Translations under genes and position numbers: made by a program
The notes under the pieces: model-generated
The model's input: only the letters and a program-made list of their open reading frames with translations
Databases searched by the model: none
What the model was told of the DNA's origin: nothing
From: Arthrobacter bussei
GTDB taxonomy: Bacteria > Actinomycetota > Actinomycetes > Actinomycetales > Micrococcaceae
Assembly (NCBI RefSeq): GCF_009377195.2
Contig: NZ_VJXX01000003.1
Span: 1-64,000 of the forward strand
Length of the DNA: 64,000 bases
Reading direction: 5' to 3'
Shown here: positions 9,481-18,213 of the stretch, piece by piece
How the letters are laid out: the number at the start of each line of letters is the position of its first letter
Position numbering within the stretch: the first letter of the stretch is position 1

Positions 9481-9562
9481 CCGGAGTACATTCGACTTTG
9501 AGAGTGATGGACATCGTGCTGTGGATGCATGGCATCGACCTTGGGCTCAAGGCCGAGAATGA
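9068..9562 (+). pseudogene. Truncated 5' fragment of a GAF-domain sensor kinase gene
   Basis: The GTG at 9068 follows ggagacag, as in the intact copy at 22192. The first 138 codons closely follow that protein, including FELVPLLERV and YYRKEVDQGVGCREGQTF, covering most of the GAF sensor domain. After TWAG the frame runs into unrelated sequence for 27 codons and stops. The rest of the GAF domain, the kinase core and the output domain are all missing, so this cannot be a working kinase. Scattered differences from the intact gene mean the duplication is old or the fragment came from another strain's allele. Confidence 0.85.
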
Positions 9563-9590
9563 CGACGAAGTCACCGATCCTGAAGAGTAG
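9504..9590 (+). pseudogene. Possible 3' remnant of an unidentified gene
   Basis: Right after the kinase homology ends, another frame reads GTG-ATG then DIVLWMHGIDLGLKAENDDE and stops at 9588-9590, three bases before the next gene. It looks like the acidic tail of a protein and starts close to the junction. I infer that it is the 3' end of a gene cut off when the block joined the kinase fragment. It could equally be a short leader peptide. Confidence 0.25.
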
Positions 9591-9592
9591 CA

Positions 9593-10672
9593 ATGACAAC
9601 CATCCTCACTCGCCCACTGGGCGGCCTCTGGAATGAGCCGCAGGAGGTTAGCTATGGGCGGGAGGCTGACCTGCAGCAGATCCTTGCCGATCACCCCAGC
9701 CTCATTCCTGGCGTAGGGGAGGATGCCGTCGCCTGCAAGGAGCTGCAGTCAGGTGCGGGCCCCGCCGACCTGCTCGTCGTCGACCAATCCGGCGGTATCA
9801 CACTGGTCGAGTGCAAGCTCGCCTCCAATCGCCAAGTCCGGCGGGAAATCATCGGGCAGATGTTCGACTACGCCTCGGCGTTCTGGCGCATGCCCATGGA
9901 AGAGTTTGAACAGCGATGGCTCGCACGCGCCGGCAGGAGTCTCTCTGACAGCGTTGCATCGGCAAACCCCGATTTCGCCGGTGCTGTCGCGGCGAATCTT
10001 GTGGAGGGGCGCTTCAATATCGTGCTAGCCGTAGATGCCATCAATGAGGATCTGAAGCGCATTGTGGAGTACCTGAACGCGACGTCCGGACCCGCAACAT
10101 CCGTCATCGCGGTCGAGTACAAGCGCCTGCTCACCGAGCACACGGAGATACTCATGCCGACGACCTACGGGAAAGAGCTCGCCGAGGCGAAGGTCGCTGC
10201 GTCGGAACGGGCCCAGGGTCGCTGGACCGAGAACGAGTGCCGCACGTGGATGCAGGACCACGACCCGGTGAACCTTTCCAGGTTCGATCTTCTGCTCGAA
10301 GCAGCTCGACAGCACGCCATTCCGTTTGTCGGGTCGCTGAAGCGCGCAAAGGCCATGCCGGCCGGGTCGCTGCAGGTTCCTCTGGACAACTCCGGTACGA
10401 CCGGGCACGTGTACGTGTACCACTACACCGGGACCTCGACCTCAATCGAACTGAGTTTCACGAACGTGCCAAGGGCGGGAGGGCCTGACCCGCTGCACGA
10501 TCGCACTCGGGGATTCTTGAACCAACTCGCGACCATTAGAGAGTTCGAGGACGCAGCAGCCACTCTCAGCGATCTCGGATGGAAGCGTCGCCCCAACGTT
10601 CCCCCGTCCGAGCTGTCCCCTGAGGCGCTGGAGGGGCTCGTCGTGGCCGTCGCGGGGCTGCGTCCCGGGTAG
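9593..10672 (+). CDS. PD-(D/E)XK nuclease-like protein, NucS-like core
   Basis: Encodes 359 residues. The N-terminal 110 residues hold the nuclease-like core: a helix (GREADLQQILADHPSLI), then D59 in GPADLLVVD, a turn, and E73-C-K75 in TLVECKLASN, which is the D...ExK motif. A conserved helix (REIIGQMFDYASAFW) follows. This arrangement is common in actinobacterial proteins that share the NucS/DUF91-type core. The C-terminal 180 residues have no motif I know. Its stop lies 25 bases from the converging stop of the NERD-helicase gene. It is the first intact gene inside the block bracketed by the kinase repeat. DNA cleavage is predicted from the motif; the biological target is unknown. Confidence 0.7.
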   Translation: MTTILTRPLGGLWNEPQEVSYGREADLQQILADHPSLIPGVGEDAVACKELQSGAGPADLLVVDQSGGITLVECKLASNRQVRREIIGQMFDYASAFWRMPMEEFEQRWLARAGRSLSDSVASANPDFAGAVAANLVEGRFNIVLAVDAINEDLKRIVEYLNATSGPATSVIAVEYKRLLTEHTEILMPTTYGKELAEAKVAASERAQGRWTENECRTWMQDHDPVNLSRFDLLLEAARQHAIPFVGSLKRAKAMPAGSLQVPLDNSGTTGHVYVYHYTGTSTSIELSFTNVPRAGGPDPLHDRTRGFLNQLATIREFEDAAATLSDLGWKRRPNVPPSELSPEALEGLVVAVAGLRPG

Positions 10673-10697
10673 TCGCCTCGCCAGCGGTGTGACGCTG

Positions 10698-12374
10698 TCA
10701 GGACGCCGGCTTCCAGACCTCTGCTGTGCGCAGCGCCAGTTCCAGCCGCCGTCCGCCGGCCGCGATGATCTCAGCGTCATCTCCGACGATCACCAGCAGA
10801 CTGCGCGCCCGGGACAGTCCGACATACAGCTGTTCTGCCGCCCTCTCCGCGTCGCGGAATCCATTGACGCAGAGGATGATGACCGAGCGCTCAAGCCCCT
10901 TGAAGCCCAAGACGTGTCCGTAGAACTCGGCATCGTCGCGATGGAACTCGCGCCAGTAGTCCGCGATGGTGCCGTTCTCGAAGTGCTCCAAATGAATCGG
11001 ATGGCGACGTTGGGTGGTGAGCAGCGCGATCTGGTTGTTGGCCCAGCCATCCTCGATGAGCGCGTCGACGCAGTCCCCAGCGACATCTAGCGCGTCTTCT
11101 GTTGAGCAGTGGACGCGCCGGACGGGCAGTCCCGTCACACCTCGGGGTCTGAAGTGCGCGCCGGCGAAGCCCTTGAATGTTTCCGCGATTCGGCGGGTGT
11201 TGCGGAGATTGTCGTCAACGTGGATCGGTACGAGGTCGGCGAGCGGTGCGGTCCCCTCCTCCAGTGTGTGTGCCTTCCAGCGCCGGTAGACATCCTGCTG
11301 GTCGTCCATGAAGGCGTAGATTTCGCTCGACGCCGGGTCCTTCAGGCACGTTTTCAGCGCATCCCACCACAAGGGTGCGAAGTCCTGTGCCTCATCGACG
11401 ACGACGGCGTCGAGCTTGTCCGCGTTGGCAAGGTCTCCCGCGAGCAGCAGCAGTTCGCGGGGCAGTTGATCATCGAAGTATTCCTGCCCCTCGCCGTCCC
11501 GTACCCCGAGGGTGAGGGCGTAATCGTGAAACTCGCCGGTGAAGACGGGAGTGGCCTGACGCCAGCCCTGCACCTGGTTCCTCAGGTACTGACTGAGCCC
11601 TTTGTTGTAGCAGAAAAGACCGACCCGTTTGCCTTCCTTGGCCAGCCGCTTCGCCTTCTCGACGGCTAGCCACGTTTTGCCGCTGCCTGCTCCTCCTATG
11701 AAGCGCACGCGCGGCAACGAGCGGGTGGCTGCCAACAGGATTGCCTGACGCTCGGTCAGATGGTTCTGCTCGTCTTCAACTTCGCGCGCGTCATAGGCGA
11801 GGTCGACCTTCGAATCGAGCTGTCCGAGTTTCGGAAGCATGCGCTCCATGAAGGAGGCTGCGAGGGGCGTCGTACCGCTGCCTTCGCGTTCGATGGCGGT
11901 CCGGATTAGTTCGACAGGTGAGGTGAGGTCGTCCCGGTCGAGGACGAGGCTGCGGGGACATCCGGCCATCTCCCACGACTGGGGCACGGATGTGTACGGG
12001 AAGCAGACCATGTACGCGAATCTGCTTGAAATGGGGCTACCGATTTGCTCGCTCATCCATGTCCGGAAGGCGTGCATCGAGCTTTGTGATTGAGCGACCG
12101 GGCTCTGTATCCCTCGCCGGCCTTCCGCGCCGCCTGACTGGTACCACTGGCCGCCGGCGATCGAGATAAGGCCGCCCTTGACCTCGATGGCGGCAAGGCC
12201 CACGCCTGGCCAGAAGACAAGCAGATCGATCTCGCACTCGGCCCGGCCGTGCCGCACCTGCACGGAGTGTGCGACGACGACCTCATCCGGCAGGTCCAAC
12301 CGAAGCTTCTCCCAAACGACCTTCTCGGCCGACTGCGCCTCAGAAAAATCCGGCTCTGCAGGTATCGAACGCAT
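10698..12374 (-). CDS. NERD nuclease-UvrD-like helicase fusion protein
   Basis: Encodes 558 residues from ATG 12374, with GGGGGAAG just upstream; the longer open frame lacks a ribosome site. Residues 10-110 form a NERD (nuclease-related) domain with D50 (EIDLLVF) and E64-V-K66 as the putative metal site. Residues 200-540 are a UvrD/Rep-type superfamily 1 helicase: Walker A GGAGSGKT (227-234), Walker B DEAQ (327-330), and late motifs including LGFKGLERSVII and LYVGLSRAR. Such fusions occur in many bacteria, often in defence islands, where a nuclease is fed by a DNA-unwinding motor. It is transcribed away from the SNF2-HelD pair across a 350-base gap, so the two units may share regulation. The domain assignment is firm; an antiphage role is inference from context. 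Confidence 0.85.
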   Translation of the reverse strand: MRSIPAEPDFSEAQSAEKVVWEKLRLDLPDEVVVAHSVQVRHGRAECEIDLLVFWPGVGLAAIEVKGGLISIAGGQWYQSGGAEGRRGIQSPVAQSQSSMHAFRTWMSEQIGSPISSRFAYMVCFPYTSVPQSWEMAGCPRSLVLDRDDLTSPVELIRTAIEREGSGTTPLAASFMERMLPKLGQLDSKVDLAYDAREVEDEQNHLTERQAILLAATRSLPRVRFIGGAGSGKTWLAVEKAKRLAKEGKRVGLFCYNKGLSQYLRNQVQGWRQATPVFTGEFHDYALTLGVRDGEGQEYFDDQLPRELLLLAGDLANADKLDAVVVDEAQDFAPLWWDALKTCLKDPASSEIYAFMDDQQDVYRRWKAHTLEEGTAPLADLVPIHVDDNLRNTRRIAETFKGFAGAHFRPRGVTGLPVRRVHCSTEDALDVAGDCVDALIEDGWANNQIALLTTQRRHPIHLEHFENGTIADYWREFHRDDAEFYGHVLGFKGLERSVIILCVNGFRDAERAAEQLYVGLSRARSLLVIVGDDAEIIAAGGRRLELALRTAEVWKPAS

Positions 12375-12722
12375 TTCTTCCCCCCAGTAATAGCAGCATG
12401 TTACCGTCAGCGCGGTCCCACCAATGGCTCTGTCGACCACTTCCGACGCGCGGCCCTCGGCTTCCACAACTCCACCAACTATCCGAACAGACCACTCCTA
12501 GTAGCAGACGGCTAGAGAGCCGAACAACGAATGGTCCTGTCCGCTATTAGTGAGTTCTCGAGAAGCATGAGCAGTGAGACCCCAGGTTCAGATTAGTTCG
12601 ACACCGCGGGTGAGCACGCAAAATGTCATCCCTCGCATTTACACTCAACTCACGACCGTCAGACCGACGGCAGCCGCAGCGTGGGGGTAGAAGTTTGAGA
12701 TCGAGTCAAGTAGTCGCGTCCG
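12375..12722. other. Divergent promoter region, 348 bases
   Basis: This gap separates the NERD-helicase gene (minus) from the SNF2-HelD operon (plus) and must hold promoters for both. No regulator gene, long inverted repeat or clear consensus promoter stands out by eye. Confidence 0.5.
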
Positions 12723-15700
12723 ATGTTGATGGGCGCGACCATGGTTGCTGACAACAGCTGCGGCTACCACCCACAAATCTCAGATCTCTCATCGCTGGAT
12801 GGCGGAGCAATCGGCCGAGTTCTTCTGGTTGCACCGAGGTCGAAAGACCTTGGTGTCGATCATCAGTACCGAGTACTGCACAGCCCGGATCATGACGTCT
12901 CGCTGCGCCCCGGCGTTTATTGGGCGAAGGTTGATAACGAGTGGAACGCCCTTGTGATCGACCCGGATGCAGTTCCCGGACGGACTCCTCGGCCTGTGGA
13001 AGAAGTAGCGCTCTCCGATGCGGACGAAAATTCTCTCGGTGTTGTTGGCATGGAGTGGCTCGATGAATGGTGGGAGTCTGCCCGACCTATCACGCCGCCC
13101 GCCTTCCCATCATCCGGCGGAGCGATCTCGCGTAGCTCGGGCCGTGACGTGATCATTATTCGTCGTCAGTTGACGGGGGCAAACTGGTCGTACCTCGTGC
13201 GCCAGGACGGCCGAATGGTGACGGTGTCCGAATCAGATCTAGCACCAATCCCCGAAGTCTCCGAAGCCACATCGTGGCTTTGCCATAAACCGGCTGCGGC
13301 ACAGTCGTTTTCAGCGATGGTGACACGAGCGAAACTCAACAGGGGTGTCACGGACGCGCTTTTCTCCTACGGCGTGACTAAGACGATCATTAACCCGTTT
13401 CAGTTCAAGCCGGTTCTGAAATACCTGGACTCCTCGATGGAGAGGATGTTAATCGCCGATGAGGTGGGCCTCGGCAAGACCATCGAAGCGGGCCTCCTCT
13501 GGACGGAGATGGCGGCGCGCGGTCAGGCCAATCGCGTAATAGTGGTATGTCCGGCGGCGCTTGTGCCCAAGTGGCAGCGAGAAATGAGCGAACGGTTCGG
13601 GTTCACACTGGTTCATTACACAACGCCTGATCTTCGCCGGCTGGTCGAGCAACTAGAGTCTGGAACCGTCCCGCAGACATTCGCCGTTGTCGTCTCCCTT
13701 CAAACGTTCCGGGCGTTCGACGGACTAGAACACATGGAAGAGCTAAACTTCGGGCTGGATCTGTGCATCGTTGATGAAGCGCACCAGATGCGTAACCAAG
13801 GGACCGCAAGTCTCAGGCTTGGCCTCTTTCTCCGGGACGTATCTGGCTCGCTGGTTCTCCTGAGCGCAACGCCCCTCAACCTCGGCAACCGGGATCTGCT
13901 CTCGATGATACGACTGATCATGCCGGGCGAAGTTGAGAGTCAGGCCGACCTCGAACTTCGCATTGATCACCACGGCCCTCTCCAGGCGCTGCGCAGGAGC
14001 GCGACCGATCCGAATATCTCGAACCTCTTGCGGCGCCAGTGGCTCCTCAAAATTGCCGGCTCTCGCATGGGAAGGGCTCTTCGCGAGCGCGCCGCGTTCA
14101 AGGATCTCCAGAGCCTCTTAGCCCATGACGACTATACCGTTGCCTCCGCGCCCGTTCTCAGGGACGCATGCAACCAGCTCCACGGACTTTCCTCGGCGAT
14201 CACCAGAACGCGAAAGTCAGAGGTTCACGCAACGCGGGCCGTCCGCGAAGCAAAGAACGCTGAAGTCACGTGGACGGCAAACGAGCAAGCGTTTTACGAC
14301 GTGTATGTCGAGTGGCTACGCCAAATCGCAACAGAGCGGAACATTCCTACCAACTTCGCGCTCCAGATGCCACTCCGCCTCGCCAGTTCCTGCCTTCCAG
14401 CCGCGGCCAAGCAGGTGCTCGGCCTTGCAGCAGACCAGGCCGTAGATGGAGACGCCGCCTCAACCGCCCGTGGGAGCAGTTTTCTCGCGTCCGAGCGTCC
14501 ACCGTCGGATGTCCGGTCTCTTGCCGAAAAGGTCCTTAGGACGGACACCAAGTTCGAGGCCTTCACGGAGGCACTGGCCAGCCCCGAGATGGCGGGTCGC
14601 ACTACACTCGTATTCACGTTCTCGCGCAACACTTTGGACTATCTTCATCGTCGTCTGTCGCAAACCCATCGTGTAGCCGTCCTCCATGGCGGGATTGCGT
14701 CTGAGGAACGCGAGTCGATCATGAAGCGGTTCCGAGCCGGCGCCTTCGAGATGGTCATTGCAACCCGCGTTGCGAGCGAGGGCCTCGACTTCGAGTTCTG
14801 CTCGATGATCGTCAATTATGACCTGCCGTGGAACCCGATGGAAATCGAACAGCGCATTGGGCGCCTGGATCGCATCGGACAGACGTCGGACAAGATCCTG
14901 ATTCTCAACTTCTCCACCCCTGGGACTATTGAGTCCCGAATACTCGAGCGACTGTTGGATCGCGTGGGGGTCTTCGAGCACTCAATTGGTGAACTCGAGC
15001 CGATTCTCGCTGAGAAGTTCGAGAACCTGGCCGACCTCGTGGTCGATTTTCATCTCACCACTGATGAACGCGAGCGACGTATCAATGAGGCCATAGCTGC
15101 TGTAGAGCAGGGAAAGTTGGACGCCGCGGAACTCGAAGAATCGTCTTCCAAGCTCCAGGCCGAAGATCAATTCGGGATCAAATCCGTTGAGGAGCGGATT
15201 AGCCAGGGGCGGTACTTGGGACAGATCGAACTCGCCCACTTGGTTGCAGACTGGGCTCGGCTCCGCGGGGGTTCTGCCGTCATTAATCGACACGACAGAA
15301 CTCTCCGAGTAGAAATCAGCCAAGAGATGCTGGTGAAGATCGTTGAATGGCGGCGGGATCAAGGCGTCACATCGGCCGAGGTGACGCGTGTTGAGGGGGC
15401 AGGTCGCACGAAAGCGCCACTGATCATGTGCCTCGACGCAGAAGAGGCGAGGGTCAACGGCGGGTCACTTCTCAACGGACACCATCCTTTGGTCCGGGTT
15501 GCTAGCGAGGACTACGAGCGGCACCACATCCCACGGTTCGCGGTCCTTCGCACGGCGGGCGGCTCGGAATGCGCTCGCGGGACGTACCTCATCGCGGTTG
15601 CGGCGACCGAGTGGAAGGGCTTGCGGCCTACCAGTGAGCTCTGGACGGAAGCGGTCGACCTCACATCCGGTCGCGGGATGACCGAAGAGGCCGGCGCCCT

Positions 15701-16076
15701 CCTCATGACCGCGGTGGCTTCGGGTGCTCTGGAGCGGGCAGATGAGGTCGACATTCACCCTGATGCCGATGCCTACTGCGAGCAGCTCTTAGCTGACCTC
15801 GAACGTCGCCGCCACGACGAGCAGGCGAAGCGTCGACAGGAGAACGACGCGCTCATCCTCGAGAGGAGGGTGCGTGCGGAGGAAGTCTTTGAGAACCACC
15901 GACGGTCCATTGAGGAGCGGATTCGTGAAGCGACGGCAAAAACGGTCCGAATGTTCGAGGGTCAGCTGAGGCGAGCCGAGGAGCGACGGAATGATGCGCT
16001 GGCGAGGATCGGCGACAGCGCCCATTCGAGCCTCGCCTTGGAAAATCTGGCGCTCCTGCAGCTGGAAGTGATCTGA
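12723..16076 (+). CDS. RapA/HepA-like SNF2 family translocase
   Basis: Encodes 1117 residues. About 220 N-terminal residues of beta-rich sequence are followed by a SNF2/SF2 motor: Walker A DEVGLGKT (246-253), DEAH at 351-354, motif III LLSATPLN, and motif VI QRIGRLDRIGQ (710-720) preceded by NPMEIE. The last pattern is typical of the RapA/HepA branch, whose founding member binds RNA polymerase and recycles stalled complexes. The C-terminal 200 residues are a Glu/Arg-rich coiled coil. The ATG at 12723 has no good ribosome site; ATG 12741 is an alternative. The stop is four bases from the start of a HelD-like gene, so they form one operon. SNF2 motors also drive defence systems such as DISARM, but none of the other DISARM genes is here. 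Confidence 0.85.
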   Translation: MLMGATMVADNSCGYHPQISDLSSLDGGAIGRVLLVAPRSKDLGVDHQYRVLHSPDHDVSLRPGVYWAKVDNEWNALVIDPDAVPGRTPRPVEEVALSDADENSLGVVGMEWLDEWWESARPITPPAFPSSGGAISRSSGRDVIIIRRQLTGANWSYLVRQDGRMVTVSESDLAPIPEVSEATSWLCHKPAAAQSFSAMVTRAKLNRGVTDALFSYGVTKTIINPFQFKPVLKYLDSSMERMLIADEVGLGKTIEAGLLWTEMAARGQANRVIVVCPAALVPKWQREMSERFGFTLVHYTTPDLRRLVEQLESGTVPQTFAVVVSLQTFRAFDGLEHMEELNFGLDLCIVDEAHQMRNQGTASLRLGLFLRDVSGSLVLLSATPLNLGNRDLLSMIRLIMPGEVESQADLELRIDHHGPLQALRRSATDPNISNLLRRQWLLKIAGSRMGRALRERAAFKDLQSLLAHDDYTVASAPVLRDACNQLHGLSSAITRTRKSEVHATRAVREAKNAEVTWTANEQAFYDVYVEWLRQIATERNIPTNFALQMPLRLASSCLPAAAKQVLGLAADQAVDGDAASTARGSSFLASERPPSDVRSLAEKVLRTDTKFEAFTEALASPEMAGRTTLVFTFSRNTLDYLHRRLSQTHRVAVLHGGIASEERESIMKRFRAGAFEMVIATRVASEGLDFEFCSMIVNYDLPWNPMEIEQRIGRLDRIGQTSDKILILNFSTPGTIESRILERLLDRVGVFEHSIGELEPILAEKFENLADLVVDFHLTTDERERRINEAIAAVEQGKLDAAELEESSSKLQAEDQFGIKSVEERISQGRYLGQIELAHLVADWARLRGGSAVINRHDRTLRVEISQEMLVKIVEWRRDQGVTSAEVTRVEGAGRTKAPLIMCLDAEEARVNGGSLLNGHHPLVRVASEDYERHHIPRFAVLRTAGGSECARGTYLIAVAATEWKGLRPTSELWTEAVDLTSGRGMTEEAGALLMTAVASGALERADEVDIHPDADAYCEQLLADLERRRHDEQAKRRQENDALILERRVRAEEVFENHRRSIEERIREATAKTVRMFEGQLRRAEERRNDALARIGDSAHSSLALENLALLQLEVI

Positions 16077-16080
16077 GCCC

Positions 16081-17970
16081 GTGAACGACAAAAAGCAGAT
16101 TCTTGCGTACGAGAACTCAATGAATGACCTCTACCTGCAGCAGGTAGAAAACAAGACTTGGTCGCACGCCGCAGGTGTGCCCGAGCGAAGGAAGACTGAT
16201 TTCAGCCCACTTTCCGGGCGCATTTCGATCGGAGGTGACAGACCAGGTGAGGTAGTGAATTACTACATCGGCCCCATGCACATCGACCAGGATAACCTGT
16301 TCGTCATCAGCTGGGTGGCCCCCGCGGCTGCGGTGTTTTTCAAGAATATGAACACGTGGCAATCGAAGCCGGTACGAGTTCAGCGGCGTTTCATTCAAAA
16401 AGCACGCCGGCTAACGAACTATGCCGATATCTGGATCGGCCGACCCAGCGGTGAACCTTTCCCACTGCTCGGCGACGAGGTCGAACAAACGCCTCGGCCC
16501 CCCAAAGCCTCGCCCTGGCTTTCGAAAGCGAGGGCCAGGGCCGGAGTGCATACGACCAAGCCCGCGAACGACGTGATTGTCGAGTTTTCATCGCTGCAGG
16601 GCACGGAACAGGAAGCTCCCGCTGCCACGATGGAGGACCTGCTCCGCGAAACTCTCCTTCGCCCACGATCGCTTGGACTTTCATCAGTCCTTTCAACGCT
16701 CCAAGCGGAACAGTATGACCTCGTCACGTACTCGGACGATAAGTCTCTTGTGGTTCAAGGGCACGCTGGGACGGGTAAGACAATCGTGGCGACTCATCGT
16801 GCTGCATGGCTGGTGGATGAGAATCGCGCTGAGGCATTGGAATCCGTTCTGCTTCTCGGCCCAACCCCGGCGTGGGAGGCACACGTGTCCAGCGCTGTTA
16901 GTGAGTTGAGCGGCGGGGGGAAGGAGATTGTCGTCAGCTCTTTGCACAGCCTGATTCTGAAGGTACTCGGCTTCGAGCCTGAGATCCGCCCGCGCCCTGT
17001 CGATGCCGCTCGAGTGCCCGTCGGCGCGGATGCCCTTGTTCGAGAGGCTGCTCTGGGTGCACGAAAAAGCGGAAAGAAGGGCCCGACGGCCCTTGGGGAT
17101 TTCTACCACTCATTTGTCACGCAACTGCATCTAAATGGGATGTCGACTGAGCTGAAAGACTGGGCTGGAGATCTGCCGTCCACCTTCAACGGTGCACGCA
17201 AGGATCCCCTGCTGTGGCCGCTACTCGCCTACATGTCCACTCTCATCGACCCGGGCGAGGTATTCGAGCACGTCATCGTTGACGAGGCGCAGGACCTCAC
17301 GCTCTTCGAGTGGCGCGTGCTTGAGGAAATGAACGCTGGGTCGTGGACTCTTGTCGGCGACATGCAGCAGCGCCATTCCCAGCAGGTGAAGTCCTGGTCA
17401 GATGCTACCTCTCGCATCACAGACACCCCGTGGGACGAGCGGGTCATGAACGACGGATACCGCACCTCGCAAGCAATTGCAGAGTTCGCAGCGTCTCTCC
17501 TTTCGAAATCTGCTGGCATGCGCCGCGCATCTCCTCTCGGCCGCGGCATTTCCCCGCGAGTGATCAATGCGGCAGAGCTGCGTCGAACAGTCGAGGCTAT
17601 CGCGCTCGAGCAATGCAGGAGGTTGGCGTCTGACCACGCGGAGGGCACTGTAGCTGTCATCACTCCTCACATAGAGAAAGTTCTCCGGGAGGCGAGGATC
17701 TCAGGATGGTCGGCCGAAGACCGGTGGACCTGGTCGGACAAGGAACTCTACCGTTACTCCTTCCTCACCCCGGAAGAGGCCCGGGGCCTCGAATTCGATG
17801 CGGTCGTTGTAGTTGAGCCATCGGCATTTCGAGCGAATTCCGGGTCAGACGGCAAACTTTACACGTCCCTTACGAGGGCGAATCTCGAACTCGTTGTTGT
17901 GCACAGCGGATCCATGCCCGCGGCGCTCGAGAGGGAATCCGCGCGCCTCGCCAGGAAAAACTCCTCCTAG
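16081..17970 (+). CDS. HelD-like UvrD-family helicase
   Basis: Encodes 629 residues from GTG 16081, four bases after the SNF2 gene. The N-terminus contains GRISI, YYIGP and VISWVAPAAAVFF, echoing the G-R-I and DWRAP segments of HelD, the Gram-positive protein that removes RNA polymerase from DNA. The motor has Walker A GHAGTGKT (227-234), DEAQ (401-404), and HelD-like late motifs EEARGLEFDAVVVV and LYTSLTRA. HelD is normally 700-780 residues with a long N-terminal coiled-coil arm; here that arm is much reduced, and a basic, proline-rich linker precedes the motor. Genomes of this type usually have a housekeeping HelD elsewhere. Pairing with a RapA-like gene puts two families of RNA polymerase recyclers in one operon. 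That they act together is inference. Confidence 0.8.
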   Translation: MNDKKQILAYENSMNDLYLQQVENKTWSHAAGVPERRKTDFSPLSGRISIGGDRPGEVVNYYIGPMHIDQDNLFVISWVAPAAAVFFKNMNTWQSKPVRVQRRFIQKARRLTNYADIWIGRPSGEPFPLLGDEVEQTPRPPKASPWLSKARARAGVHTTKPANDVIVEFSSLQGTEQEAPAATMEDLLRETLLRPRSLGLSSVLSTLQAEQYDLVTYSDDKSLVVQGHAGTGKTIVATHRAAWLVDENRAEALESVLLLGPTPAWEAHVSSAVSELSGGGKEIVVSSLHSLILKVLGFEPEIRPRPVDAARVPVGADALVREAALGARKSGKKGPTALGDFYHSFVTQLHLNGMSTELKDWAGDLPSTFNGARKDPLLWPLLAYMSTLIDPGEVFEHVIVDEAQDLTLFEWRVLEEMNAGSWTLVGDMQQRHSQQVKSWSDATSRITDTPWDERVMNDGYRTSQAIAEFAASLLSKSAGMRRASPLGRGISPRVINAAELRRTVEAIALEQCRRLASDHAEGTVAVITPHIEKVLREARISGWSAEDRWTWSDKELYRYSFLTPEEARGLEFDAVVVVEPSAFRANSGSDGKLYTSLTRANLELVVVHSGSMPAALERESARLARKNSS

Positions 17971-18213
17971 GCGTAGTGGTTGAAGTGCATCCAGGTCACG
18001 AGTTAATCATCAGACGTACGGTAGAACCTGACAGTCTTGACCAGCGACGTTGATGCCTGTGCTCATGCATTCAAGGACATTGTAGGAGCTGCGGAACGTT
18101 GGGGACCCGACGTTTGCGTGCTGTCGCTCGCCCGATGGTCGACGTATAAGCTTTTGCAGCGCGCTTTCTGCGGGGCGTGAAGCTCTGTTCCTTAATGGCC
18201 ATACCCTAGGACT
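17971..18213. other. Intergenic stretch before the PLD-helicase gene
   Basis: About 240 bases without a supportable gene. The sequence just before 18214 includes cctaggact, a modest ribosome site for the next gene. Confidence 0.5.

Noticed and set aside
12723-17970. DISARM system, suggested by the SNF2 helicase
   Set aside because: No methyltransferase, DUF1998 helicase or DrmB-like gene is present, and the motor motifs are of the RapA type.
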